From assembly GCF_014930455.1 (NCBI RefSeq), contig NZ_JAAIYO010000012.1:229783-293782 (forward strand): 64,000 nt of DNA. Direction: 5' to 3'. Positions 1-10,269 of the stretch are shown piece after piece. The translations under genes were made by a program, and so were the position numbers. Origin of the DNA: Corallococcus soli (GTDB taxonomy: Bacteria; Myxococcota; Myxococcia; Myxococcales; Myxococcaceae). A model generated the notes under the pieces. That model was given only the letters and a program-made list of their open reading frames with translations, made no database searches and was not told the DNA's origin. Within the stretch, counting starts at the first letter, position 1. Every line of letters begins with the position of its first letter.

Positions 1-1185
<1,185 letters not shown>

Positions 1186-1200
1186 GCCGCGCGAAAGCGA

Positions 1201-1244
1201 CAGGGGCGGCAAGCCCGCGGTCGCCCGCGGACCTTCCGCCCCTG
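1201..1244. terminator. Hairpin downstream of liuC
   Basis: An inverted repeat with arms CAGGGGCGG (1201-1209) and CCGCCCCTG (1236-1244) starts 15 bases after the liuC stop. There is no clear T-run, so it may work mainly as an RNA-stabilising hairpin or as one of two tandem terminators. Confidence 0.5.
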
Positions 1245-1275
1245 ACACCGCCCGTAAGGCATCCTTCAGCGCGGG

Positions 1276-1298
1276 GTGACGGGTGCCTCACCCGTCAC
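1276..1298. terminator. Perfect 10-bp stem, 3-nt loop between convergent genes
   Basis: GTGACGGGTG, loop CCT, CACCCGTCAC form a perfect stem-loop between liuC (plus) and the YtxH gene (minus, stop at 1308). It can terminate transcription from either side. Confidence 0.6.
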
Positions 1299-1307
1299 GG
1301 CGTGCGC

Positions 1308-1685
1308 TCAGGCGCTCGCGGTCTTCTCACCGCCGATGTTCACGCCCTGCTTGTTGATGTAGCCCATCGCCTTGTCCTTGACGGTGGTGCGCAGCTCGGT
1401 GCCCGGACGCGGCGCCAGCAGCAGGGCCACGACGCTGCCCGCGGCGGCGCCCAGCAGGAACGCGCCCAGGCCGCCCAGGCCCGTGCTCGCCGGCTTGTAC
1501 GTCGTCAACCCCACATACCGCAGCGCGTCGTCGGGGTCGAAGCTGTCCCAGGACTTCCGGGCCCTCTTCGAGGCCTGTCCGGCGTACTCGGGAACCTGGT
1601 CAAGCAGCTGGTGCGCCAGGAACTGGCGGTAGATCTTGCTCTTGGCCAAAGCCTTCGCCTGCCACGTCTTCTTCGCTCCGAACAT
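1308..1685 (-). CDS. YtxH-family small membrane-associated protein
   Basis: A 125-aa protein starting MFGAKKTWQ. The N-terminal half is basic and helical. A single hydrophobic Gly/Ala-rich segment at about residues 70-91 (GGLGAFLLGAAAGSVVALLLAP) is followed by PRPGTELR, the usual YtxH layout of a glycine-zipper-like transmembrane helix with a short charged tail. Molecular function is unknown; related proteins are often linked to envelope stress. It is transcribed against both neighbours, convergent with liuC and divergent from liuB (213 bp between starts). Confidence 0.7.
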   Translation of the reverse strand: MFGAKKTWQAKALAKSKIYRQFLAHQLLDQVPEYAGQASKRARKSWDSFDPDDALRYVGLTTYKPASTGLGGLGAFLLGAAAGSVVALLLAPRPGTELRTTVKDKAMGYINKQGVNIGGEKTASA

Positions 1686-1898
1686 GGGTCCCTCCTGGGC
1701 CGGATGAATCACGGGTGGGGTGGCCCGCCTGGGTGCACCCCCCTCGTGCAACATCAAGGTAGGCAGGGAAGCCCCCGGTGCCAGCCCCCAGACGTGCTTC
1801 GTCGTAGCCCCATGCGTCGTCCGGTGGACGGCATGTCCGGTGGGACCCATGGCAAGAAGGCAGCCAGGCCAGGGGCTTTTTGGTATGTGGCCCGGGCC

Positions 1899-3428
1899 AT
1901 GTCCTACGACCAGAAGCTGCTCGAGACGATCGCCCAGGTGGAGAAGGGTGGCGCGCCGAAGTACCACGCCAAGAACGCGGAGGCCGGCAAGCTCTTCGCC
2001 CGCGAGCGCATCCGCCTGCTGGTGGACGCGGACTCGTTCGTGGAGGACGGCAAGCTCGCCAACAACCTGGACGCGGATCTGCCCTCCGACGGCGTCATCA
2101 CGGGGCTCGGGCGCATCGCCGGCCGCACCGTGGCCATCATGGCCAACGACTCCACGGTGAAGGCGGGAAGCTGGGGCGCCCGCACGGTGGAGAAGATCCT
2201 CCGCATCCAGGAGACGGCGAAGGCGTCCCGCTGTCCGCTGCTGTACCTGGTGGACTCCGCGGGCGCGCGCATCACCGACCAGGTGGACATGTTCCCCGGC
2301 CGCCGGGGCGCGGGCCGCATCTTCTACAACGAAGTGCACCTGTCGGGCGTGGTGCCGCAGATCTGCCTGCTCTTCGGACCGTCCGCCGCCGGCGGCGCGT
2401 ACATCCCCGCGTTCTGTGACCTGGTCATCATGGTGGACGGCAACGCGTCCATGTACCTGGGCAGCCCGCGCATGGCGGAGATGGTCATCGGGGAGAAGGT
2501 CACGCTGGAGGAGATGGGCGGCGCGAAGATGCACTGCTCCGTGTCCGGCGTGGGCGACGTGCTGGTGAAGACGGAGCAGGAGGCCATCGCCGCGGCGAAG
2601 CGGTACCTGGCGTTCTTCCCGGAGAACTTCACGAAGCCGGCGCCGCGCGCGGAGCTGAAGGCCCCGAAGCACAGCGGCAAGCGCGTGGATGAGATCATCC
2701 CGCCGGATCAGAACAAGCCCTTCGACATGCACGCCCTCATCACGGAGCTCATCGACGAGGGCAGCTGGTTCGAGGTGAAGAAGCTCTTCGCCCAGGAGCT
2801 GATCACCGGCCTTGCGCGCATCGGCGGACAGCCGGTGGGCATCGTGGCGAACCAGCCCAAGTACAAGGGCGGCGTGCTGTTCGTGGACAGCGCGGACAAG
2901 GCGGCCCGGTTCATCTGGCTGTGCGACGCGTTCAACATCCCGCTCTTGTACCTGGCGGACGTGCCGGGGTTCATGATCGGCACCAAGGTGGAGCGGGCGG
3001 GCATCATCCGCGCGGGCGCGAAGATGATCTCCGCGGTGTCGGAGGCCAGCGTGCCGCGCATCTGCGTGGTGGTGCGCAAGGCGTACGGCGCGGGCCTCTA
3101 CGCCATGAGCGGCCCCGGCTTCGCCCCGGAGGCCACCCTGGCGCTGCCCCAGGCGATGATCGCCGTGATGGGCCCGGAGGCGGCGGTGAACGCCGTCTAC
3201 TTCAACAAGATTCAAGAGCTGCCGGAGGCCGAGCGGCCGGCCTACGTCCAGAAGCTGCGCGACGAGTACAAAGAGGACGTGGACATCTACAAGCTGGCCA
3301 GCGAGCTCATCATCGACGCGGTCATCCCCGGGGATTCCCTGCGCGGGGAGCTGTTGCAGCGTTATGCGCTCTACGCGGAGCGCTTCCAGCCCCGCGCCGA
3401 AAAGAAGCACGGCGTCTATCCCGTTTGA
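1899..3428 (+). CDS. liuB: Acyl-CoA carboxylase carboxyltransferase subunit, probable methylcrotonyl-CoA carboxylase beta (LiuB-type)
   Basis: A 509-aa biotin-dependent carboxyltransferase with two crotonase-like halves. The N-terminal half contains YLVDSAGARITDQVDMFPG and the acyl-CoA pocket FGPSAAGGAYIPAFCD; the C-terminal half contains VADVPGFMIGTKVERAGI and RKAYGAGLYAMSGPGF, the carboxybiotin/oxyanion region. The ATG at 1899 starts the conserved MSYDQKLLE; a longer in-frame upstream extension is unlike the family. The enzyme moves the carboxyl group from carboxybiotin to an acyl-CoA. The DQVDMFPG signature is closer to methylcrotonyl-CoA than to propionyl-CoA carboxylases, and proximity to liuC favours a leucine-pathway role. 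No biotin carboxylase/BCCP subunit is in the window, so the partner must be encoded elsewhere. Confidence 0.75.
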   Translation: MSYDQKLLETIAQVEKGGAPKYHAKNAEAGKLFARERIRLLVDADSFVEDGKLANNLDADLPSDGVITGLGRIAGRTVAIMANDSTVKAGSWGARTVEKILRIQETAKASRCPLLYLVDSAGARITDQVDMFPGRRGAGRIFYNEVHLSGVVPQICLLFGPSAAGGAYIPAFCDLVIMVDGNASMYLGSPRMAEMVIGEKVTLEEMGGAKMHCSVSGVGDVLVKTEQEAIAAAKRYLAFFPENFTKPAPRAELKAPKHSGKRVDEIIPPDQNKPFDMHALITELIDEGSWFEVKKLFAQELITGLARIGGQPVGIVANQPKYKGGVLFVDSADKAARFIWLCDAFNIPLLYLADVPGFMIGTKVERAGIIRAGAKMISAVSEASVPRICVVVRKAYGAGLYAMSGPGFAPEATLALPQAMIAVMGPEAAVNAVYFNKIQELPEAERPAYVQKLRDEYKEDVDIYKLASELIIDAVIPGDSLRGELLQRYALYAERFQPRAEKKHGVYPV

Positions 3429-3463
3429 GCCGTCCCCACCTGAGCTAGATTCCCGCCCCGACC

Positions 3464-4609
3464 ATGGACTTCGAACTCCCCGACAGCCACCGCGCCCTCC
3501 AGGCCTCCCTCCGTGAATTCTGCGAACGCCGCGTGAAGCCCTACGCGCGCGAGTGGGACAAGGACGAGAAGTTCCCCATGGAGGTGGTGAAGGAGCTGGG
3601 CCAGCTGGGCGTGCTGGGCATGCTCGTCTCCGAGGAGTACGGCGGGGCGGCCATGGACTCGCTCGCCGTGGCGGTGGCGGTGGAGGAGATCGCCCGCTAC
3701 GACGGCTCGCTCGCCCTCACGGTGGCCAGCCACAACGGCCTGGGCACCAGCCACGTGCGCGTCTTTGGCAACAAGGCGCAGCACCAGCGCTACCTGCCGA
3801 AGCTGGCCTCCGGCGAGTGGCTGGGCGCGTGGGGTCTCACCGAGCCGGGATCCGGCTCGGACGCGTCCGGCATGCGCACCACCGCGGTCCGCAAGGGCGA
3901 CAAGTGGGTGCTCAACGGCGCCAAGATGTTCATCACCCAGGGCACGGTGGGTGACGTGTTCGTGGTGCTGGCGCTCACGTCGCCGGAGAAGCGCCAGAAG
4001 GGCATCACCGCCTTCGTGCTGGAGAAGGGCGTGCCGGGCTTCAGCCAGCGCGCCATCCACGGCAAGCTGGGCATGCGCTCCTCCGACACGGCGGAGCTCA
4101 TCCTGGAGAACGTGGAGCTGGGTGACGACGCCATCGTGGGCGAGGTGGACCGGGGCTTCATCGACACGCTGAAGATCCTCGACAAGGGCCGCATCACCAT
4201 TGGCGCGCTGTCGGTGGGCCTCCTGCGCGGGGCGCTGGAGGAGTCGGTGGCGTACTCGAAGGACCGCACCGCGTTCGGCCAGCCCATCGGCGAGTTCCAG
4301 GGCCTGCGCTGGATGATGGCGGACATGAAGACGGAGCTGGAGGCGGCGCGCCTGCTGGTGCACCGCGCGGCGCGGCTCGCGGACGCCGGCCAGCCCTATT
4401 CGGAGGAGGCCTCCATGGCGAAGCTGTTCGCCTCCGAGGCGGCCATGCGCGGCTGCAACAAGGCCGTGCAGATCCACGGCGGCTACGGCTACACGCGCGA
4501 GTTCCCCGTGGAGCGCTACCTGCGCGACGCCAAGCTCTGTGAGATTGGCGAGGGCACGAGCGAGATCCAGCGCACCATCATCGCCCGCGAAACGTTCAAA
4601 GGGGCCTGA
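3464..4609 (+). CDS. Acyl-CoA dehydrogenase
   Basis: A 381-aa flavoprotein of standard length. The N-terminal helical domain starts [11 protein letters not shown]. The FAD/substrate signature [16 protein letters not shown] is at about residues 120-135, and [13 protein letters not shown] follows. The C-terminal signature [20 protein letters not shown] is followed by [10 protein letters not shown]. The Glu in IGEGTSE sits where medium- and short-chain dehydrogenases carry their catalytic base. Isovaleryl-CoA dehydrogenases instead use a helix-G Glu and usually have Ala or Gly here, so this enzyme is probably a short/branched or general acyl-CoA dehydrogenase. It lies 35 bp after liuB and its stop overlaps the next start (TGATG), indicating an operon. 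Confidence 0.9.
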   Translation: MDFELPDSHRALQASLREFCERRVKPYAREWDKDEKFPMEVVKELGQLGVLGMLVSEEYGGAAMDSLAVAVAVEEIARYDGSLALTVASHNGLGTSHVRVFGNKAQHQRYLPKLASGEWLGAWGLTEPGSGSDASGMRTTAVRKGDKWVLNGAKMFITQGTVGDVFVVLALTSPEKRQKGITAFVLEKGVPGFSQRAIHGKLGMRSSDTAELILENVELGDDAIVGEVDRGFIDTLKILDKGRITIGALSVGLLRGALEESVAYSKDRTAFGQPIGEFQGLRWMMADMKTELEAARLLVHRAARLADAGQPYSEEASMAKLFASEAAMRGCNKAVQIHGGYGYTREFPVERYLRDAKLCEIGEGTSEIQRTIIARETFKGA

Positions 4610-5472
4610 TGGACACCGCTCGGTTACGGGAGCTGGGGCTCCAGGTGCGGGAGGAGCCCTCCGGCATCGAGGTGATGCTGGACCTGGAGGCCGCGTCCCT
4701 GGTGAACCCCATCACCCGGGACTTCATCACCGAGGTGACCTTCCAGGTGGTGGGGGACAGGCTCATCCCCATCTCGCCCGCCGCCGTGGTGGGCATGACG
4801 CCCATCCTGCTGTCCGCCATCGACGCGGCGGAGGAGATGCAGGCGCTGCTGCTGGACACCTTCAGCGACCACGTCTTCCACCTGCAGCGCCGCTCGGAGG
4901 AGTTGCAGCTCCTGGGCCTGCCCGCGGACGTGGATCCCCAGTCCCTGGAGCTGTCCACGACGGTGAAGGAGGGCCACCTCGCGGTGAAGCTGGTGTCGGA
5001 CCGGCAGGGCAACTTCCGCGTCGCGCAGGCGGTGCGCGGCGGTGAGGACCTGCCCACCGCGGCGGGCCACATCATCGAACTGTCGGAGTTCCGCGAGCGG
5101 GGCGCGCTGGCGGGCTACCTGGCGGCGCTCTTCGGTGAGCCCACCCTCACCCGGACGCCGGTGACGGCGGGCGCGGGGCCGGTGCGCTTCGTGGAGATCG
5201 TTGAGAAGTTCGGCGCCCAGGCGCTGGTGCCGCCGCGCAGCAGCCTGGAGCTGCTGGCCCAGTTCCAGGTGGAGGGCAAGGCCTACCGCTTCGCCGCCGC
5301 GCGCATCGCCGGGCGCACCTTCCGGGGGATGCTGGCGGGCACGCAGGGCAAGGTGTGGGCGGGCCGCTTCGAACTGGACGAGTTCCCCGGCGTCGTGCGG
5401 ATGGTCGCGGACCTGTTGAAGGTCGCCCCCGAGGCCGTGCGCCTCGTGGGCCCGGACGCCCCCCAGGAGTGA
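4609..5472 (+). CDS. Unidentified conserved-looking protein
   Basis: A 287-aa soluble protein with no signal peptide or membrane segment and no motif I recognise. The start codon overlaps the stop of the acyl-CoA dehydrogenase gene (TGATG), and RNase III follows after 7 bases, so it is embedded in a tight operon and probably translationally coupled. The N-terminal half (1-140) is acidic and rich in Leu/Val with a helical stretch (AAEEMQALLLDTFSDHVFHL). The C-terminal half (about 170-280) looks like an alpha/beta domain with GRTFRGMLAGTQGKVWAGRF. No enzyme function can be proposed from sequence alone. Confidence 0.8.
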   Translation: MDTARLRELGLQVREEPSGIEVMLDLEAASLVNPITRDFITEVTFQVVGDRLIPISPAAVVGMTPILLSAIDAAEEMQALLLDTFSDHVFHLQRRSEELQLLGLPADVDPQSLELSTTVKEGHLAVKLVSDRQGNFRVAQAVRGGEDLPTAAGHIIELSEFRERGALAGYLAALFGEPTLTRTPVTAGAGPVRFVEIVEKFGAQALVPPRSSLELLAQFQVEGKAYRFAAARIAGRTFRGMLAGTQGKVWAGRFELDEFPGVVRMVADLLKVAPEAVRLVGPDAPQE

Positions 5473-5479
5473 GACACCC

Positions 5480-6289
5480 GTGGAGAAGATGACCCTGGTG
5501 GAACGGGTGCAGGCGCTGGAGGGCCGGCTGGGCGTGACGTTCTCCCGGCGGGACCTGGCGCTGGAGGCCCTGACGCACAAGACGTACGCCAACGAGAACC
5601 GCGACCAGAACCTCAAGGACAACCAGCGCCTGGAGTTCCTGGGTGACGCGGTGGTGGACCTGGCGGTGAGCCACCGGCTCATGGACCGCTGCCCGGGCAT
5701 GCCCGAGGGCGAGCTCACCAAGATGCGCGCCCGCATCGTCCACGAGGAGGGCCTGGCGCGCGTGGCGCGGGGCCTGCGCCTGGGCGACCTGCTGCTGCTG
5801 GGCCGGGGCGAGTCCCAGTCGGGCGGACGGGACAAGAACTCCATCCTCGCGGACGCGCTGGAGGCGGTGCTGGGCGCCGTGTACCTCAACGGCGGCCTGG
5901 AGCCGGCGCTGGCGCTGGTGGACCGGTGCTTCAGCGAGCCCCTGGAGGAGGTGGCCTCCGGCGCGGGCCGCCTGGACTACAAGACGCTGCTCCAGGAGAT
6001 GTCCCACGAGCGGCTGAAGCTGTCGCCGCGCTACCGCGTGGTGGCGGAGTCCGGCCCGGAGCACTCCAAGGTCTTCGAGGTGGAGGTGTGCATCGGGGAG
6101 GTCGTGTACGCCCGCGCCTCCGGCCGCAACAAGAAGGAGGCCGAGCAGGCGGGCGCGCGCACCACGCTGGAGCGCCTGAAGACGGCGCCCGCGGCAGCCC
6201 CGGACACCGGGACAGACGTGCCACCCACGGTGGCGGTCGTCCCGGAGCTCCCGACGCCAGGGGTTCCCCCGGACGACCCTCCGGCGTGA
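5480..6289 (+). CDS. rnc: Ribonuclease III
   Basis: A 269-aa double-strand-specific endoribonuclease acting in rRNA processing and mRNA turnover. The RNase III signature QRLEFLGDAV is at about residues 49-58, and the second acidic cluster DALEAVLGAVYL at about 123-134, together supplying the metal-binding carboxylates. The C-terminal dsRNA-binding domain runs from about 162 (DYKTLLQEMSH) to 236, with the conserved GRNKKEAEQAGA. A Pro/Ala-rich tail of about 35 residues follows. A GTG start at 5480 and an ATG at 5489 are both possible. It is 7 bases from the upstream gene, and era lies three genes downstream, reminiscent of the enterobacterial rnc-era arrangement. Confidence 0.95.
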   Translation: MEKMTLVERVQALEGRLGVTFSRRDLALEALTHKTYANENRDQNLKDNQRLEFLGDAVVDLAVSHRLMDRCPGMPEGELTKMRARIVHEEGLARVARGLRLGDLLLLGRGESQSGGRDKNSILADALEAVLGAVYLNGGLEPALALVDRCFSEPLEEVASGAGRLDYKTLLQEMSHERLKLSPRYRVVAESGPEHSKVFEVEVCIGEVVYARASGRNKKEAEQAGARTTLERLKTAPAAAPDTGTDVPPTVAVVPELPTPGVPPDDPPA

Positions 6290-6356
6290 AAGCCCTTGGA
6301 GGGGGAGGGGGGTGGGGGGTAGGGTCCGCGCCTTCGTGCCCTGGAGGGCGTTTCGT

Positions 6357-7097
6357 ATGCACCGTCTTCTCGGTATCACCGTGGCCCTGTTCGCCGTGGG
6401 AGTCCTGGCCGCCGAGCCGGCCCCGGGCGCTTCCAGCGGCCCCTGGACCAAGAAGGTCCAGGCCGGCAAGGACCTCTACGCGACCCTGAAGACGAGCCAG
6501 GGCACGATCATCGTGCGGCTCTTCCCCAAGGAGGCGCCCAACACGGTGGCGAACTTCGTGGGGCTGGCGACGGGGGAGAAGGCCTGGACGGACCCCTCCA
6601 CGGGCCAGCTGGTGACGAAGAAGCCCCTCTACGCGGGCACCGTCTTCCACCGCGTCATCCCGGGCTTCATGATCCAGGGCGGCGACCCCACCGGCACCGG
6701 CACGGGTGACCCGGGCTACCGCTTCGAGGACGAGTTCCAGGGCGGCCGCGGCTTCGACAAGCCGGGCATCCTGGCCATGGCCAACGCGGGCCGCAACACC
6801 AACGGCAGCCAGTTCTTCATCACCACCTCCACGCCCACGCACCTCACCGGCCGGCACACCATCTTCGGCGAGGTCGTCTCCGGCTATGACGTGGTGGAGA
6901 AGATCGGCAACGTGCCGCGCAGCGCGCAGGACCGGCCCCAGACGCCCGTCACGCTCGTCTCCGTCACGCTGAGCGACAAGGCGCCCAAGGGCGTCCCGGC
7001 GGCCAGGGCCCCGGCCGCCGCGAAGGACGCCGCCAAGGCCGCCGTGAAGAAGAAGGTCCCCGCGGACGCCCCCGTCGCCCCGAGCCCCACGCCATGA
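6357..7097 (+). CDS. Exported cyclophilin-type peptidyl-prolyl cis-trans isomerase
   Basis: A 246-aa protein. The ATG at 6357 gives a classic signal peptide (MHRLLGITVALFAVGVLAAEP); a longer in-frame extension would bury it. The cyclophilin domain spans about 35-210, with the core elements FHRVIPGFMIQGGDPTG, NTNGSQFFIT and HTIFGEV, so the active-site Arg, Phe, Met and Gln are retained. A basic Ala/Lys/Pro tail (about 212-246) follows. It catalyses proline isomerisation, predicted in the periplasm. Its stop overlaps the start of a second cyclophilin (ATGA), so the two are co-translated. Confidence 0.92.
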   Translation: MHRLLGITVALFAVGVLAAEPAPGASSGPWTKKVQAGKDLYATLKTSQGTIIVRLFPKEAPNTVANFVGLATGEKAWTDPSTGQLVTKKPLYAGTVFHRVIPGFMIQGGDPTGTGTGDPGYRFEDEFQGGRGFDKPGILAMANAGRNTNGSQFFITTSTPTHLTGRHTIFGEVVSGYDVVEKIGNVPRSAQDRPQTPVTLVSVTLSDKAPKGVPAARAPAAAKDAAKAAVKKKVPADAPVAPSPTP

Positions 7098-7648
7098 GCT
7101 TCATGGCGCGGGCCCAGGCGGGCGAGGACCTGTACGGCACCCTGGACACGACCGAGGGTCGCATCGTCGTGCGCCTGTTCTCCCAGGACGCGCCGAAGAC
7201 GGTGGAGAACTTCGTGGGGCTGGCGACGGGGGAAAAGGCCTGGACGCACCCCATCACCAGCCAGGCCATGCACGGCCGCCCGCTCTACGACGGCACGCTG
7301 CTCTTCCGGTGCATCAAGGACTTCATGATCCAGGGCGGGGACCCGACCAGCCGTGGCAACGGCGGCCCGGGCTTCCGGTTCGAGGATGAGTTCCAGGGCG
7401 GCCGGCGTTTCGACAAGAAGGGTGTCCTGGCCATGGGCAACACCGGCCCGAACACGAACGGCAGTCAGTTCTTCATCACCGCGGCTCCCACCCCCCACCT
7501 CAACAACCGACACACCATCTTCGGCGAGGTGGTGGAAGGGCAGGACGTGGTGGACCGCATCGCCAACGAGCTTCCCAAGGACTCGAACGACCGTCCCCGC
7601 CGGGACGTGCGCATCCAGACGTTGACCATCTCCACGGCGCGGCCCTAA
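7094..7648 (+). CDS. Cytoplasmic cyclophilin-type peptidyl-prolyl cis-trans isomerase
   Basis: A 184-aa single-domain cyclophilin without a signal peptide, overlapping the upstream exported paralogue by an ATGA. It has DFMIQGGDPTSRG, NTNGSQFFIT and HTIFGEVVEG. The usual FHR at the active site reads FRCIKDFM, so the arginine of the FHRVI motif is replaced in this alignment (RCIKD), which could reduce isomerase activity. The close similarity to the upstream gene across the whole core suggests a tandem duplication, with one copy keeping the export signal and the other losing it or never having it. Confidence 0.9.
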   Translation: MSFMARAQAGEDLYGTLDTTEGRIVVRLFSQDAPKTVENFVGLATGEKAWTHPITSQAMHGRPLYDGTLLFRCIKDFMIQGGDPTSRGNGGPGFRFEDEFQGGRRFDKKGVLAMGNTGPNTNGSQFFITAAPTPHLNNRHTIFGEVVEGQDVVDRIANELPKDSNDRPRRDVRIQTLTISTARP

Positions 7649-7739
7649 GCAGCCCTCGTCGCCCCGTTCATCGCGGTACCGTCGTTTCCCCGGGGCCTTC
7701 CCGCAACTGTCGGAAGGCCCACTGATCATCTCCGGAAGT

Positions 7740-8693
7740 ATGGCCTCCCAGTCCTCGCAGAAGAAAACCCGCGCCGGCTTCGCCGCGCTCATCGGCCGGC
7801 CCAACGTGGGCAAGAGCACGCTGCTCAACGCGCTCACGGGCGAGAAGATCGCCATCGTCTCGCCCAAGCCGCAGACCACCCGCAACCGCATCCTGGGCGT
7901 GGTGACGCGTCCGGAGGGGCAGGTGGCCTTCCTCGACACGCCCGGCATCCACCAGGCCAAGGGGGAGCTCAACCGCTACATGGTGGAGGCCGCCCTCTCC
8001 GCGGCCGAGGAGGTGGACCTGGTCCTCTTCCTCATCGAGCCTCCCGCCGGGGAGACCATCGACGTGACGCCGGGCAACCGCGCCATCCTCGAGCGGCTGC
8101 AGAAGGTGGGCAAGCCCACCTTCCTGGTCATCAACAAGATCGACGCCATCCCGAAGGAGAAGCTCCTGCCGCTGATCTCGCTGTACGGCGAGCAGTTCCC
8201 CTTCGCGGAGGTGGTGCCCATCTCCGCCCGGGAGAAGGACGGCGTGGAGCACCTGTTCCAGGTGGTGCTGGGACACCTGCCGGAGGGTGAGCCGCTCTTC
8301 GCGGAGGACATGCTCACGGACCAGCAGGAGCGCGTGCTGGTGGCCGAGTACATCCGCGAGCAGGTGCTCCGGCACTGCCGGCAGGAGATTCCGTACTCCA
8401 CCGCCGTGCTGGTGGACGTGTTCGACGAGTCCGAGCGCGAGCCGCGCCCCGGCACGCCCCCCGGGCAGCTGGGCGGCCTCATCCGCATCGCGGCGTCCAT
8501 CTACGTGGAGCGCGACAGCCAGAAGGCCATCCTGATTGGCAAGCAGGGGCAGATGCTGAAGCTCATCGGCACGGACGCGCGCAAGTCGGTGCAGCGCCTG
8601 CTGGGCGCGCACGTCTACCTGGACCTGCGCGTGCGCGTGGAGGCCCGCTGGAGCGAGCGCGCTGCGGGCTTGAGGAAGCTGGGTTACGAGTGA
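7740..8693 (+). CDS. era: GTPase Era
   Basis: A 317-aa GTPase that binds the 16S rRNA 3' region during 30S assembly. G1 is GRPNVGKST (about 19-27), the switch region is PKPQTTRNRI, G3 is DTPGIHQ, and G4 is NKID. The C-terminal KH domain has the typical IGKQGQMLKLIGTDARK (about 263-279), which gives the Era identity over other TRAFAC GTPases. An upstream GGAAG-like sequence precedes the ATG at 7740. The next gene is the double-GTPase der, so the region groups ribosome-assembly factors with RNase III. Confidence 0.96.
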   Translation: MASQSSQKKTRAGFAALIGRPNVGKSTLLNALTGEKIAIVSPKPQTTRNRILGVVTRPEGQVAFLDTPGIHQAKGELNRYMVEAALSAAEEVDLVLFLIEPPAGETIDVTPGNRAILERLQKVGKPTFLVINKIDAIPKEKLLPLISLYGEQFPFAEVVPISAREKDGVEHLFQVVLGHLPEGEPLFAEDMLTDQQERVLVAEYIREQVLRHCRQEIPYSTAVLVDVFDESEREPRPGTPPGQLGGLIRIAASIYVERDSQKAILIGKQGQMLKLIGTDARKSVQRLLGAHVYLDLRVRVEARWSERAAGLRKLGYE

Positions 8694-8766
8694 TGCGCCC
8701 GTCGTCGTCCGAGGGCTCGCCGTTCTTGTTGTCGCCGTCGTTGCCGTCGCTGTCGAAAGAGACTCC

Positions 8767-10173
8767 ATGAAGCCGCTGGTCGCCATTGTCGGTCGCCCCA
8801 ACGTGGGCAAGAGCACGCTGTTCAACCGCCTGGTGGGCCGCCGCGTCGCGCTCGTGCAGGACGAGCCGGGCGTCACCCGCGACCGGCACTACGCCGACGC
8901 GGACTGGGAAGGCCGGATCTTCACGCTCATCGACACGGGCGGCTTCGTCCCCGGTGAGAAGGACTCGCTGCTCAAGCAGGTGCGCGAGCAGGCGCAGTTC
9001 GCCGTGGAGGAGTGCGACGTCATCATCTTCGTCGTGGACGCCCGCGTGGGCATGTCCACCGCGGACGAGGCCGTCGCCAACTACCTGCGCAAGAGCGGCA
9101 AGCCGGTGGTCGTCGCGGCCAACAAGCTCGACAATGAGACGGGGCTGATGCAGTCGCTGGCGGGCGAGTTCTTCCGCCTGGGCCTGGGCGACGTGCAGGG
9201 CATCTCCGCCGAGCACAACCTGGGCATGGGCAGCCTGATGGACTCCGTCGTGGCGAAGCTCGCCCCGAAGGTGGAGGGCGAGGACGCCGAGGCGCCCCCC
9301 GACGACGGGAAGATCCGTGTCGCCATCATCGGCCGGCCCAACGTGGGCAAGAGCACCCTGGTCAACGCCATCCTCAAGGAGAAGCGCGTCGTCGTCAGTG
9401 AAGTCGCTGGTACCACGCGCGACCCCATCGACTCCGAGGTCACGTACAAGGGCAACGAGCTCATCCTCACGGACACCGCGGGCATCCGGCGCAAGAAGAC
9501 CATCGCGCACCAGGTGGAGCAGTACTCCGTCATCGCCGCGCTCAAGGTGCTGGAGCGCAGCGACGTGGCGGTGCTCCTGATGGACGCCACCGAGCCGGCC
9601 GTGGATCAGGACGCGAAGCTCGCGGGCCTGTCCATGGACCGCGGCCGCGCGCTGGTCATCGTGGTGAACAAGTGGGACCTCATCGCGGAGGACAAGCGCA
9701 AGCAGGACGCGTTCCGCGACGACCTGAAGATCGCCCTGAAGTTCGTGGGCTACGCGCCGGTCATCTTCACGTCCGCCCTCCACGGCTCCAAGGTGGAGAA
9801 GGTGGTGGACGTGGCGGTGGAGCTGGCCAAGCAGTTCCGCTTCCGGGCGCCCACGCCGCAGCTCAACCGGCTGCTGGACTACATGGTGGACAACAACCCG
9901 GCGCCCATCGTGAAGAGCAAGCCGCTGCGCCTGTACTACATCGCCCAGGTGGCGGCGGCGCCGCCGACGTTCGCGCTCACGTGCAACGCGCCGGAAGGCG
10001 TGCCGGACATGTACAAGCGCTACATCACCAACCAGATCCGCAAGACGTTCGATCTGCGCGTGCCCATCCGGCTGCTCTTCCGCGAGCGTCCGGGCAAGGC
10101 CAAGCGCGAGGCGCGCAAGAACCCGAACCTGGCCAACAAGGGCAAGGGCGGGAAGCGGGCGGGGCGCGACTGA
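8767..10173 (+). CDS. der: GTPase Der (EngA)
   Basis: A 468-aa ribosome-assembly GTPase with two tandem G domains. The first P-loop is GRPNVGKST at about residue 9 with DTGGF as G3. The second, also GRPNVGKST, is at about 189 with DTAGIRRKK as G3 and NKWD as G4. A C-terminal KH-like domain extends from about 360, and a basic Lys/Arg/Gly tail closes the protein. It acts in the maturation of the 50S subunit. Downstream are a YfgM-like and a BamB-like gene, in the same grouping, though reversed order, as in Escherichia coli. Confidence 0.96.
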   Translation: MKPLVAIVGRPNVGKSTLFNRLVGRRVALVQDEPGVTRDRHYADADWEGRIFTLIDTGGFVPGEKDSLLKQVREQAQFAVEECDVIIFVVDARVGMSTADEAVANYLRKSGKPVVVAANKLDNETGLMQSLAGEFFRLGLGDVQGISAEHNLGMGSLMDSVVAKLAPKVEGEDAEAPPDDGKIRVAIIGRPNVGKSTLVNAILKEKRVVVSEVAGTTRDPIDSEVTYKGNELILTDTAGIRRKKTIAHQVEQYSVIAALKVLERSDVAVLLMDATEPAVDQDAKLAGLSMDRGRALVIVVNKWDLIAEDKRKQDAFRDDLKIALKFVGYAPVIFTSALHGSKVEKVVDVAVELAKQFRFRAPTPQLNRLLDYMVDNNPAPIVKSKPLRLYYIAQVAAAPPTFALTCNAPEGVPDMYKRYITNQIRKTFDLRVPIRLLFRERPGKAKREARKNPNLANKGKGGKRAGRD

Positions 10174-10269
10174 CCGCGCTCGTTCGTTGACACTCCCAGC
10201 GGGCGCTCTTTACAGTGCGCCGCTTTCGCAAGCGAAGAGCACCGTCGAGCCGAGAGAGGTCCCCTCATC

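Noticed and set aside
1302..1898. N-terminal extension of the carboxyltransferase gene upstream to 1302
   Set aside because: The extension is the antisense of the YtxH gene plus an intergenic gap, lacks family similarity, and would make the protein about 200 residues too long.
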